Virus record (IMG/VR): IMGVR_UViG_3300030419_000862
Coordinates: 1-23,005 of that record
DNA: 23,005 nt
Reading direction: 5' to 3' (one strand)
From: a virus
The position numbers and the translations under genes are program-made. Below the pieces are notes generated by a model, which saw only the letters and a list, made by a program, of their open reading frames with translations, did not search any database and was not told the DNA's origin. This document shows positions 15,813 through 23,005 of this stretch, piece after piece (the stretch's first letter is position 1; each line of letters opens with the position of its first letter).

Positions 15813-15866
15813 GTATAAGTGTAATCTTTGACCGAGCTTATACGACTTTTTAATAATCGGTTAAAG
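15813..15866 (+). promoter_or_regulatory. Predicted H-type pseudoknot or paired hairpins in the decoration-gene leader
   Basis: Stem 1 pairs GTATAAG (15813-15819) with CTTATAC (15837-15843). Stem 2 pairs CTTTGACCGA (15826-15835), inside stem 1's loop, with TCGGTTAAAG (15857-15866) downstream; ten pairs with one G-U. Loops of 6, 1 and 13 bases suit an H-type pseudoknot. Stem 1 alone is followed by C and TTTTT (15847-15851) and could act as a weak terminator, so the two forms might compete. A third small stem CGGG/CCCG (15868-15886) and a strong AAGGAGG site follow. A weak promoter reading (TTGACC at 15828, TAATAA at 15851) overlaps. Confidence 0.5.
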
Positions 15867-15908
15867 GCGGGGTATATAGAAACCCGTAAATAAATAAGGA
15901 GGAAAGCT

Positions 15909-16649
15909 ATGGCTTTTCCAAATACAATCGTAGGAAAATACGGGTGGGAGAAAAAAGAAACTTCTGCTCAGAAACTTCCTTTAGGTACTGAGATGATTCT
16001 TCGAGACGGAAGAAGATATCGGTACACACACAACGGTGGTACTGCAATAGGAGAGGGACTATTAGTAGCCTCAGAAGCTCCTGCAGGAAACCATGATGAA
16101 GACTTGGTTATCGCAACAGGTGCTTCAGCAGGAGGTACAACTCTTGGTGTAACTCTTGGAGGAACTGCGGCGGCTAAAGATTTATATGCAGAAGGATATA
16201 TATTCTTTAATTTACCGACTACAGACCCACATGAAATGTACAAAATTAAATCACACCCTGCTATTGATTCTTCAGGAACAGGTACTTTTACCATTGATGA
16301 AGAAGACGGTTTTATTACTGCAATAGTTGCAGGAACAGACACAGCAGGTTTAATTAAGAATCCTTACAAAGACATTGTAGTTGCCCCTGCGGCAGTTGCA
16401 GGTAGATTTGTTGGAGTTACTACAAGAAACTTCACAGCAGACTACTATGGTTGGGTTCAGGTTAGTGGTCTTGCTACAGCAAAGATTGACGGCACTCCTG
16501 CTGTTGGTACTTTGGTTGGTGCAAGCTCAAACCACGCAGGTCAATTATTAGCTATCGGTGCGGACACTACTCCTGCTATTGCAAGATTGCATGGTAAAGC
16601 AGGCGTGGACAACGAGTTCCATACTGTAATGTTAATGAACCTACAGTAA
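15909..16649 (+). CDS. Probable head decoration or minor capsid protein, 246 aa
   Basis: A beta-rich protein with many Gly, Thr, Ala and Val, typical of capsid decoration proteins that trimerise on the shell. The segment EMILRDGRRYRYTHNGGTAI, the repeated short strands (LLVASEAPAGN, LGVTLGGTAA, FVGVTTRNF) and the end HTVMLMNLQ are seen directly. There is no membrane or catalytic motif. A strong AAGGAGG site and a long structured leader suggest independent, high expression, which suits a protein present in hundreds of copies. It lies downstream of the major capsid gene, where decoration genes are usual. The specific family is not certain. Confidence 0.65.
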   Translation: MAFPNTIVGKYGWEKKETSAQKLPLGTEMILRDGRRYRYTHNGGTAIGEGLLVASEAPAGNHDEDLVIATGASAGGTTLGVTLGGTAAAKDLYAEGYIFFNLPTTDPHEMYKIKSHPAIDSSGTGTFTIDEEDGFITAIVAGTDTAGLIKNPYKDIVVAPAAVAGRFVGVTTRNFTADYYGWVQVSGLATAKIDGTPAVGTLVGASSNHAGQLLAIGADTTPAIARLHGKAGVDNEFHTVMLMNLQ

Positions 16650-16654
16650 GTTGA

Positions 16655-17083
16655 ATGTTTCAGCATACTGAGACATACGATAGACGGTTAGTGTTACCTG
16701 CAGGCGTTCTTCTTTTAGGAGAGTTACCTGCAGGTAATACCTTAAGCTCGCTTTCTTTTAGTTTTTACGATTCGGTTACAGAACGAAGGTCGGTTATTCA
16801 CAACATTCCTTATAACCCTAATGACCCTTATTCCCGTAATGGTATTGAAACCATGATAGGAGAAGCACACGAAACATGGCTTAAAAATGTAAGAGAACAA
16901 GGTAAAAAGAAACCAAAGATGACTGTAAAACAAAGAAAAGAATTTGGTAAAATACTAGAAGAAATAAGAGTAAATAAAAACAAACGAAAAGAAAGTACAA
17001 ACAATAAAATTTATTACGAGGGAACAAATAATGGAAGACAACAAAATCGTAGACAGTTTAGACGCAGTACTAGACTCTCCTGA
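16655..17083 (+). CDS. Hypothetical protein with basic C-terminus, 142 aa
   Basis: The N-terminal 60 residues are mixed (MFQHTETYDRRLVLPAGVLL). From about residue 85 the protein becomes very basic (REQGKKKPKMTVKQRKEFGK, then RRQFRRSTRLS). No known family. It starts five bases after the decoration gene with only a weak site (TAAGTTGA), so it may be translated by coupling. Its last 53 bases overlap the next gene in another frame, which makes its final basic residues partly a product of that overlap. Function unknown; nucleic-acid binding is suggested only by charge. Confidence 0.62.
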   Translation: MFQHTETYDRRLVLPAGVLLLGELPAGNTLSSLSFSFYDSVTERRSVIHNIPYNPNDPYSRNGIETMIGEAHETWLKNVREQGKKKPKMTVKQRKEFGKILEEIRVNKNKRKESTNNKIYYEGTNNGRQQNRRQFRRSTRLS

Positions 17084-17312
17084 AAACACTCAGGAAGTAA
17101 TAGACGATAGAGTATTAATAAAGCAGGAAGATATAACTGCAGTATTAAACGAAAATGAATTAATGAGAATAAAAGTAACCAATCAAGCTTTACAAAGAAC
17201 AGTAAAAGAATTAGCTGTTGAAGTTTCAAGACTTAAAGGTATACTTAAAATGCAAGGCGAAAATATTAACAAACCTAAAGCGAAGGAGAAAGCAAATGCC
17301 ACCAATGGGTAA
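17031..17312 (+). CDS. Hypothetical coiled-coil protein, 93 aa
   Basis: An acidic N-terminal half (MEDNKIVDSLDAVLDSPENT) is followed by a strongly helical, heptad-like segment from about residue 35 to 78 (NENELMRIKVTNQALQRTVK, VSRLKGILKMQ), then a lysine-rich end. This looks like an oligomerising coiled coil. GAGGGAAC precedes the ATG. The end of the gene overlaps the start of the AT-hook small protein by 17 bases. No family recognised. Chaperone-like or minor virion roles are possible. Confidence 0.65.
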   Translation: MEDNKIVDSLDAVLDSPENTQEVIDDRVLIKQEDITAVLNENELMRIKVTNQALQRTVKELAVEVSRLKGILKMQGENINKPKAKEKANATNG

Positions 17313-17397
17313 AGGAACATACGGAAGTAAAAGAGGAAGACCACCTAAAAAAGGTAAAAAGATGATGAAGAAAACCATGAGAAGAAAAAAGAAATAA
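17296..17397 (+). CDS. Tiny AT-hook-like basic protein, 33 aa
   Basis: An ideal AAGGAG site seven bases before the ATG opens a 33-codon frame in which more than a third of residues are K or R. It contains KRGRPPKKGKK, a textbook AT-hook (RGRP core with flanking lysines) that inserts in the minor groove of AT-rich DNA. The remainder is a lysine/methionine-rich tail. It overlaps the previous gene by 17 bases and ends two bases before the next start. Similar GTYGSKRGRPPKK peptides are familiar from aquatic phages. Likely to bind phage or host DNA, or to travel in the head; the role is inferred. Confidence 0.75.
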   Translation: MPPMGKGTYGSKRGRPPKKGKKMMKKTMRRKKK

Positions 17398-17399
17398 TC

Positions 17400-17678
17400 A
17401 TGGCGAGAGACCCTAGATTAAAAAGAGCAGGGGTTTCAGGGTTTAATAAACCTAAACGAACTCCTAGTCATAAAACTAAATCTCATGTAGTAGTTGCTAA
17501 GTCAGGAGACCAAGTAAAGACTATTAGATTTGGGCAACAAGGAGTTAGCGGTGCAGGAAAAAGTCCTAAAACTGCTAAAGGAAAAGCTAGAAGAAAGTCA
17601 TTTAAGGCTCGACACGCAAAAAATATAGCTCGTGGAAAAATGAGTGCTGCGTATTGGGCTAATAAAGTGAAGTGGTAA
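17400..17678 (+). CDS. Small basic phage protein, DUF6321-like, 92 aa
   Basis: The protein is very basic. It holds the stretches RLKRAGVSGFNKPKRTPSHK, IRFGQQGVSGAG and a C-terminal KARHAKNI...KMSAAYWANKVKW. This arrangement recurs in many environmental phages and I associate it with DUF6321, from memory. The GVSGAGK segment looks like a loop, but there is no full Walker A motif. Function is not established; DNA or RNA binding is likely from charge. It starts two bases after the previous stop without an obvious Shine-Dalgarno site, so translation probably depends on coupling. Confidence 0.8.
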   Translation: MARDPRLKRAGVSGFNKPKRTPSHKTKSHVVVAKSGDQVKTIRFGQQGVSGAGKSPKTAKGKARRKSFKARHAKNIARGKMSAAYWANKVKW

Positions 17679-17679
17679 T

Positions 17680-17832
17680 ATGCCTAAAAAGAAAGGACTG
17701 TATGCTAATATTCATGCTAAAAGAAAAAGAATAAAAGCAGGGTCTAAAGAAACTATGAGAAAAAAAGGACAGAAAGGTAGACCTACTGCCAAGGCGTTTA
17801 AACAGGCTAAACGAACAGCTAAGAAGAGGTAA
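17680..17832 (+). CDS. Tiny basic phage protein, DUF5872-like, 50 aa
   Basis: A 50-codon frame encoding GLYANIHAKRKRIKAGSKE, followed by the segment KGQKGRPTAKAFKQAKRTA. The GL(Y/W)xNIxAKRxRI...GxPTA pattern is what I recall for DUF5872, a small domain common in phages. It is about 40% lysine and arginine. The ATG follows AAGTGG closely and begins one base after the previous stop. It also has a GRP-type AT-hook-like core (KGRPTA). Probably a nucleic-acid-binding protein. Together with the two preceding genes it forms a cluster of three basic small proteins. Confidence 0.75.
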   Translation: MPKKKGLYANIHAKRKRIKAGSKETMRKKGQKGRPTAKAFKQAKRTAKKR

Positions 17833-17835
17833 CAC

Positions 17836-19116
17836 ATGGCAATAACACAAAGTAAAACTAGAGAAGATATAAGAAAAGCAATAGGTAGAAACCTAGGCAA
17901 AATGGTAACAGGTACTACTTCAGGTAGTGGTTCTACTACTACCGCTGTAGACACTACATTGTTTGGAGGAGATGACGAATACAATGGAAGTTACATTCGT
18001 TTTACTTCGGGAACTTATGACGGAACTACTAGAAGAATAACAGATTACGCGTCTTCTACAGGGACAATGACATTTGCAGCAGTAGCAGGTACTATTGCAG
18101 GTAGTGTGACTTATGAGTTATGGGATGACGGATTTGACCCACAAGTAGTAGATGAGTTTATCAATCAGTCTATCTTAGAAGTAACGGGAAATATATATGA
18201 CCCTGAAGAAAGTTTAGAAGTTCATACAGATAAAATTAATGCACGGTGGGAAATCCCTTCACAGTTTGCTGTAATTCAAGATATTTATTACAGGAATAAA
18301 TACACATCAAAAACACTTCATGCTTGCGGTACTACCTTTGACGAAACAACAGACAGCGATATAACACAAGCTGTAAGCACAGAAGATTACAAAAGAGACG
18401 GAAGTAGTTTAAAGCTTACTATAGCCTCAGGAGCTTCTGCGGGAGACAAAATAACAGACTCAATAACTTCCGTTGATTTAAGTAAATATGACTTTATAGA
18501 ATTTTGGATTAAATCTACAGTAGCAACAAGTGCAGGTAATTTAAAAATACATTTAGATAACGGAACAGTAACGGCTGACGGCAATGATTTAGAATCTTTA
18601 AATGTGCCCGCTTTAACTGCAGACACTTGGAAGTATTGTAGAGTAGCACTAAGTAACCCTGAGTCAGACACAGCTATAGTGTCAATAGGATTAGAATATG
18701 ATAGTGATTTAGGAGCTTGTACTGTTTTCCTAGATGATATTAAAGCAGTTAAGAACGATACTGCGGTATGGGAAAAACTAGATAGGAACACATGGAGAAT
18801 AGACAAACAAGGAAGTCAAGGAGCAAGTACTCAAGATTTAATATTAAATGACAGAGGTAGAACCTTAGCAGGAAACAATTTATTAAAAATAGTAGGCGGA
18901 GACGAGCCTGCTGAATTGTCTTCTGACTCTGACACAACAGAAGTCCCTGAAAGATTTGTAATAGCTTATGCTACTGCGTTGTCAGCACAAGCAGGGTCTG
19001 CCCGAACTGATATAGACATGGACGCCATGCGAAATTTGTCTGCGTTTTGGTTTGCTAAATCTGAACAAGCTAGACATAGTTTCCCGCTTTTAACTAATGT
19101 AAGAACAGTAAGGTAA
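17836..19116 (+). CDS. Adaptor/head-tail connector-like protein with inserted beta-sandwich, 426 aa
   Basis: The N- and C-terminal parts resemble podovirus adaptor (tail tubular A-like) proteins: a helical start (KTREDIRKAIGRNLGKM), the segment DPQVVDEFINQSILEVTGNI, a beta stretch and a helical end (RFVIAYATALSAQAGS, MRNLSAFWFAKSEQARHSF). This would join portal to tail. Two insertions stand out. Residues about 28-95 form a Gly/Thr/Ser-rich beta module. Residues about 187-305 look like a carbohydrate-binding-module-type jelly roll (KYDFIEFWIKS, DTWKYCRVALS, VFLDDIKAV). The second could let the tail base bind a surface sugar or simply decorate it. The assignment rests on architecture and on its place just before the large tail protein. 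Site GAGG before ATG. Confidence 0.62.
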   Translation: MAITQSKTREDIRKAIGRNLGKMVTGTTSGSGSTTTAVDTTLFGGDDEYNGSYIRFTSGTYDGTTRRITDYASSTGTMTFAAVAGTIAGSVTYELWDDGFDPQVVDEFINQSILEVTGNIYDPEESLEVHTDKINARWEIPSQFAVIQDIYYRNKYTSKTLHACGTTFDETTDSDITQAVSTEDYKRDGSSLKLTIASGASAGDKITDSITSVDLSKYDFIEFWIKSTVATSAGNLKIHLDNGTVTADGNDLESLNVPALTADTWKYCRVALSNPESDTAIVSIGLEYDSDLGACTVFLDDIKAVKNDTAVWEKLDRNTWRIDKQGSQGASTQDLILNDRGRTLAGNNLLKIVGGDEPAELSSDSDTTEVPERFVIAYATALSAQAGSARTDIDMDAMRNLSAFWFAKSEQARHSFPLLTNVRTVR

Positions 19117-20999
19117 TGGCTAACAAGGTTGTAAAAAAAAATGAAGTTTATCTTAATGGAGTTTATTACCCAATAAGTAGACCTGTGCAGAAAGTTTTAG
19201 CTTCCATATTTCCTGCAAAAGTTACTATTGGAGATACCACTCGTGACTCACAAACTAGGGCAAGTGTAATATCTTGGTCTGATTTCAGGGGTGGTATAGG
19301 TGTAGAGAGAATGGAATCATCAGTAGATGTGAATAGGGCGTGGTGGAGTACCTGTAGCCTTCGCTACAAAAGACACCTAGTATTACCTCCTCTAACAACT
19401 CAAGTTACTAATGACGACTCAACTGCTGCAGGGTCGTTAGATATTATTACTCAATTTAACAATGAAATATACGGTATATGGTCTGATAAAAAAGTGTATC
19501 AATTTAATCAAGGATATGCTTCTGCTTCAGACGCTTTTGGAGACGCCTTAGACACTTTACCTGACACTGCTACAGACGCAATAGAAGTAAGAATGGGCGG
19601 AACTTTATACATGGTTATAGCTACAGGTGGAGGATATACCTATACATCTAATGCTAGTAGTTTTACTGATGACACCAAAGACGCTAAGTTTCTTACTTTT
19701 TGGGATGACAAGTTATGGGGAATAGATAACTCAGGACAACTTTGGCATGCGGCTACTATAGGTTCAGAAACAGATGACGCCAAACTTCCTTTGCCTGACG
19801 GATATGTGACTGATTTATTTGTAGCTAGAAACGCTAGTGGTAATCCTGTTATATATGCTATGACTAAAGTAGGACTGTACGCACACGACTCTGCTAATTC
19901 TAAATTTGTAGAGACTCAACTGTCATTGCCGTTTCACGAAAACAACGGAGAAGGCTCTGTTAGGTGGAGAGATTCTGTATACATACCTGCAGGACTAGGC
20001 ATATACAAGTACATAAATGGGTCAAATTCAGCCGTTGTAACCTTGGTTGGACTAGACAGAGACCACGGACTCCCAACAGACCAAAGAGGTACAATTAAAC
20101 AACTTCTAGGCACACACAATGATTTACTTGCATTTGTAGACGGTACTATAGAACCAAACGAAACAGATATGTTTGACGGAACTAATATATCTACAAGTCC
20201 GTTACCTGCAGGTAATACAATAGAAGCTAGTACGGGTCTTAGTGCAATATTTGGTTGGAATGAAATGGGGTGGGAAACAAAATGGTTAGCAACAACAGCA
20301 GGAGAAAGTGTAACTTCTTCATTTGTTTCTAATGCTCAAGGTAACTATAGATTATATTGGGGTCATCAAGGTTATATGTATTATCAACAATTACAAACTG
20401 ATGTTATAAACCCCACTCAAGTAACAACATTTAATTACGCTTCTTCAGCAGAACATTATACCCCGTGGTTTAGTGCTGACCAAGTTGAAGTAGACAAACT
20501 AGCATTAAAACTTAAAGTAGAAACAGAAGGTTGTAGCTCCTCAGAAACAATAGCAGTTAGTTATGCTACTGATTATGGAAGTTCTTATACTTCTTTAGGC
20601 ACTATTACTTCTGACGGACTTACTACATACACATTTGGAAGCAATGCAGGAACTACTTTTAGGTCTATTCAATTTAAACTAGTTTTATCTAGGGGAGATA
20701 CTAATACAAACACCCCTGATGTTATTAGCACAACATTTGAATTTAGAAAAAAATTAGAAACTAAGTTTGCTTGGGCAGTTGATTTAGATTTAACTAAAGC
20801 TTACAAAAGTAATACTCCTAAATCATTGAGATCTAATTTGTTATCTGCAATAGAAAGTAACACATTACTTGAATTTACATTTAGAGATGACGCGTCTACC
20901 AATAGAAATTACTATGTTGATATAACTTCAGCTCAAGGTATGGAGCATACTGCTTATGACGAAAGAGGTTCAACAAGATTATTATTAGCAGAACCGTAA
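19116..20999 (+). CDS. Large beta-rich tail protein (nozzle/tail hub-like), 627 aa
   Basis: The protein is almost wholly beta, with repeated short blades of the type NEIYGIWSDKKVYQFNQG, DKLWGIDNSGQLWHA and NPVIYAMTKVGLYAHDS, which suggests a beta-propeller. A conserved opening is SWSDFRGGIGVERMESSVDV followed by RYKRHLVLPP. In short-tailed phages the tail nozzle (tail tubular B) contains a propeller and follows the adaptor gene, as here. The C-terminal 150 residues form a separate beta domain (WFSADQVEVDKLALKLKVE). It shares one base with the previous stop (TAATG), so translation is coupled. Propeller and nozzle are inferences from pattern and gene order; an alternative is a receptor-binding or hub protein of a longer tail. 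Confidence 0.7.
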   Translation: MANKVVKKNEVYLNGVYYPISRPVQKVLASIFPAKVTIGDTTRDSQTRASVISWSDFRGGIGVERMESSVDVNRAWWSTCSLRYKRHLVLPPLTTQVTNDDSTAAGSLDIITQFNNEIYGIWSDKKVYQFNQGYASASDAFGDALDTLPDTATDAIEVRMGGTLYMVIATGGGYTYTSNASSFTDDTKDAKFLTFWDDKLWGIDNSGQLWHAATIGSETDDAKLPLPDGYVTDLFVARNASGNPVIYAMTKVGLYAHDSANSKFVETQLSLPFHENNGEGSVRWRDSVYIPAGLGIYKYINGSNSAVVTLVGLDRDHGLPTDQRGTIKQLLGTHNDLLAFVDGTIEPNETDMFDGTNISTSPLPAGNTIEASTGLSAIFGWNEMGWETKWLATTAGESVTSSFVSNAQGNYRLYWGHQGYMYYQQLQTDVINPTQVTTFNYASSAEHYTPWFSADQVEVDKLALKLKVETEGCSSSETIAVSYATDYGSSYTSLGTITSDGLTTYTFGSNAGTTFRSIQFKLVLSRGDTNTNTPDVISTTFEFRKKLETKFAWAVDLDLTKAYKSNTPKSLRSNLLSAIESNTLLEFTFRDDASTNRNYYVDITSAQGMEHTAYDERGSTRLLLAEP

Positions 21000-21015
21000 A
21001 TAAGGGTGTATAAAC

Positions 21016-21423
21016 ATGGTTACAACTAATCAACAAAATGCAATAATACAAATCCCTTCTAGTTGGGAAGGAAGTATTCCTGAGTACATGGTACTTCAAG
21101 CTTTAAATAGACTAGGACTAAGAGACGGTTACGAGTTTACCTATCAGTCTCCTTTACTTGGGGGCAGAATAGAAAAAGGTGGATATGTTGTAGATTTCTT
21201 GTTTAACGAGCCCCCTGATTTGGCAATCAATGTACAAGGAGAATATTGGCATTATGCTCAGGGAATAACTAAAATAACAAGTGACGATATGTCAAGAGCA
21301 GTTTTGGCAGGACAAGGAATAACATTGATTTTAATTGACGAAAATGATATATATAAAGATGTGGACTTTTATGTAAGGGAAGCTTTACGATATAGAGACC
21401 ACTCCAAACAAGTCGGGAGATAA
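21016..21423 (+). CDS. Vsr/DUF559-like endonuclease-fold protein, 135 aa
   Basis: The layout matches very-short-patch-repair (Vsr) and DUF559 nucleases. A helix carries an early glutamate (IPEYMVLQALNRLG, E23), then YQSPLLGGR, then VVDFLF with the central acidic D60, then the strand DLAINVQGEYWHYAQG with W78-H79, and DDMSRAVLAGQGITLILIDE. In Vsr the equivalent strand reads HGCFWHH. In DUF559 it reads E-x-DG-x-x-H. Here the expected acid before VQGE is Asn72, so the metal site may be altered and activity is uncertain. It lies in the tail operon, right before a fibre gene, and has AAGGGTG before its ATG. Fold assignment is by recalled motif; a structural role is possible. Confidence 0.62.
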   Translation: MVTTNQQNAIIQIPSSWEGSIPEYMVLQALNRLGLRDGYEFTYQSPLLGGRIEKGGYVVDFLFNEPPDLAINVQGEYWHYAQGITKITSDDMSRAVLAGQGITLILIDENDIYKDVDFYVREALRYRDHSKQVGR

Positions 21424-21425
21424 GT

Positions 21426-23005
21426 ATGGCAATAAAATTACAAGGATATGTATTTAAAAATGACGGCACAGCATTGAGCGGTGCTACAGTACAGGTTTAT
21501 GACACCTCAGATTCCTCTACGGAAGGAAGTCCTGTAACCACAGATTCAAATGGATTGTGGACTTATGATGACATAACTGCAGACGCCCTATATGATGTAA
21601 AAATTTCTAGTGGTGGCTCAGTCAGGTGGAGAATGGGAGAAGATAAGATTCAGATTAAAGAAGCTTATATCAGAAACGACACTTCAGCTACACAAGCTCC
21701 TTTATATTTAGCAAATGCAACTAACGCTACGAGTGTTAAAGTCTTAGATTTATCTAATAAAAATTCTACTAGAGCAGACAATGATGAGATTTATATTTCA
21801 TTTAATTTGAATGATTACGGAGGAACTTCTGATGAATTTGCCCGTATAACAGCAGTAGCAACAGATGTTACAGCAGGAGAAGAAGACGGAGCTTTGGTTT
21901 TTTCTGTTGCCGATAATGACAATAGTGGAGATTTACAGGAAGCTTTCAGAATTACAAGCAGTACAGGTGGTACTGTTTCAGCAACTACTACTAGTGCAAG
22001 TCAGTTTAACAATACAATTACTGTAGGTGTTGATGACACAGGATATGATGTAAAGTTTTTTGGAGCTACAGCTAGTGCATATATGTTATGGGACGAATCT
22101 GAAGATGATTTAATATTAGCAGGAGCTGCTAGATTAGTAGTACCTGACGGACAACTTGTTCTTGGTAGCACAGCAGTTAGCTCAACTCCTGCAGAATTAA
22201 ATTTAATGGACGGAGGTTCTTCTATAGGAACTACAACTGTGGCAGACGGTCACGGAATAGTAATGAATCATGGGGGAACTATGGCTCAAACTACAGTGCA
22301 AACTCTTGCTGCTTATCTTGATGATGAGATAACAGGTATGCCAAACTTGGCTACAGTAGGAACAATTGGTACAGGCGTGTGGCAAGGAACTGCAATAGCT
22401 TCAGCTTATATAGCAGGAGATGCTATTACAGGAGCTAAGATTGCAGATGATGCAATAGGTAGTGAACATATAGCAGATGATGCAGTAGTTTCTGCAGCAA
22501 TTGCAGATGATGCAATAACATCTGCTTTAATAGCAGATGATGCTATTACCACAGCTTTAATAGCAGACGATGCTATTACTACAGCATTGATAGCTGATGA
22601 TGCTATTACTTCTGCATTAATTGCAGACGGAGCAATTACTACTGCTTTAATAGGAGCAGATGCAGTTACTTCAGCTAAGATTCCTGATGACGCTATAAGC
22701 GAAGAACATTTAGCTGATGATGTTATATCAGCACAAACAGAAATAACTTCAGGACTTGCAGCAGCAGACGAATTACTCTACTCTGACGGAGGTACTCTTA
22801 AGAAAGTAGGGTTAGATAATTTTGTAGAACTTTCTCCACAACTAGCTACAGAAGATACCATAGCAGTAGCAAGTGACTATGTTCTTTTCCTTGACGGAGG
22901 AGGAACAGGTAATATGAATAAAGAATCTGTTGCAGATTTTGTATCAGCAATAGCAGGTTCAGGGTTGTCGGCTTCAAGTGGACAACTGACAGCAAGTGGT
23001 GGAGT
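21426..23005 (+). CDS. Tail fibre / receptor-binding protein, N-terminal 526 aa (runs off the right edge)
   Basis: The start ATG is two bases after the previous stop, with GGGAGA upstream. Residues 1-60 look like a carboxypeptidase-regulatory or CNA-B-like beta-sandwich (LQGYVFKNDGTALSGATVQV, TTDSNGLWTYDDI). Beta-rich stretches and the phrase SSTPAELNLMDGGSS, familiar from aquatic phage fibres, follow. At residues 327-436 there are eleven decapeptide repeats with ADDAI cores. After these the sequence is again beta-rich and the gene continues beyond the window. It is low in Cys and rich in Thr, Ser, Ala and Gly, as fibres usually are. Probable host recognition or fibre shaft; the tip is not visible. 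Confidence 0.78.
   Translation, partial: MAIKLQGYVFKNDGTALSGATVQVYDTSDSSTEGSPVTTDSNGLWTYDDITADALYDVKISSGGSVRWRMGEDKIQIKEAYIRNDTSATQAPLYLANATNATSVKVLDLSNKNSTRADNDEIYISFNLNDYGGTSDEFARITAVATDVTAGEEDGALVFSVADNDNSGDLQEAFRITSSTGGTVSATTTSASQFNNTITVGVDDTGYDVKFFGATASAYMLWDESEDDLILAGAARLVVPDGQLVLGSTAVSSTPAELNLMDGGSSIGTTTVADGHGIVMNHGGTMAQTTVQTLAAYLDDEITGMPNLATVGTIGTGVWQGTAIASAYIAGDAITGAKIADDAIGSEHIADDAVVSAAIADDAITSALIADDAITTALIADDAITTALIADDAITSALIADGAITTALIGADAVTSAKIPDDAISEEHLADDVISAQTEITSGLAAADELLYSDGGTLKKVGLDNFVELSPQLATEDTIAVASDYVLFLDGGGTGNMNKESVADFVSAIAGSGLSASSGQLTASGG
22404..22733 (+). repeat. Eleven 30-bp repeats coding ADDAI decapeptides
   Basis: Eleven consecutive 10-residue units match the consensus A-L-I-A-D-D-A-I-T-S/T (variants AKIADDAIGS, EHIADDAVVS, AKIPDDAISE, EHLADDVISA). 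The central units are nearly identical in protein but differ at third codon positions, so the array is not a recent tandem duplication. The periodicity suggests a regular beta or coiled shaft in the fibre. Confidence 0.85.

Noticed and set aside
22404-22733. CRISPR-like array
   Set aside because: The 30-bp units are contiguous with no spacers, in frame, and encode a regular decapeptide.

Overview
The window is the packaging, head and tail module of a tailed bacteriophage genome, with the edge of a second, leftward operon at its left end. The DNA is AT-rich and codon use is strongly biased (AGA arginine, TTA leucine; CGN codons rare). The mix of a terminase/portal/scaffold/capsid block, tiny very basic DUF5872/DUF6321-like proteins, a fibre with ADDAI decapeptide repeats and a giant polyvalent-type protein suggests a virus of AT-rich aquatic, probably marine, bacteria. 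I see no tail-tube, sheath or tape-measure gene. A putative adaptor and a beta-rich nozzle-like protein are present instead, so a short-tailed (podovirus-like) virion is the best inference.

Left part (1-1191, leftward): a tightly packed operon. In transcription order it reads a 41-aa one-helix membrane protein, a PD-(D/E)XK nuclease joined to it by an ATGA overlap, a 52-aa overlapping small ORF, a 76-aa ORF with a GTG start, and a C5 cytosine DNA methyltransferase (ATGA overlap) that runs off the window. Region 1192-1663 is a non-coding divergent control region. It holds a 19-bp palindrome, several copies of GTGTTA(A/G) in both orientations, a candidate sigma70 promoter flanked by two of those copies, and an isolated C-rich tract that could mark a packaging site.

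Right part (1664-23005, rightward): small terminase, large terminase, portal, two structural proteins of unknown role, a 2185-aa giant protein probably carried in the virion, scaffold, major capsid protein, a small unknown protein, a probable head-decoration protein, an unknown basic protein, a coiled-coil protein, three tiny basic proteins (one with an AT-hook), an adaptor-like protein carrying a sugar-binding-like beta-sandwich, a large beta-rich tail protein, a Vsr/DUF559-like nuclease fold, and the start of a tail fibre. Most genes have clear Shine-Dalgarno sites and overlap or lie within a few bases of each other. The exceptions are a 73-bp gap before the scaffold gene (candidate promoter and leader ORF) and a 105-bp gap before the decoration gene, where two stems have the geometry of an H-type pseudoknot.

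Most worth following up: the 111-bp CpG-rich patch of foreign codon use inside the giant gene, the pseudoknot, the operator-like repeats, the Vsr-like protein in the tail operon, and the leftward nuclease/methyltransferase operon with its small membrane protein. I did not find a convincing wholly new system. The leftward operon and the giant protein are the best candidates for unusual biology. All family names come from recalled motifs, without database searches.
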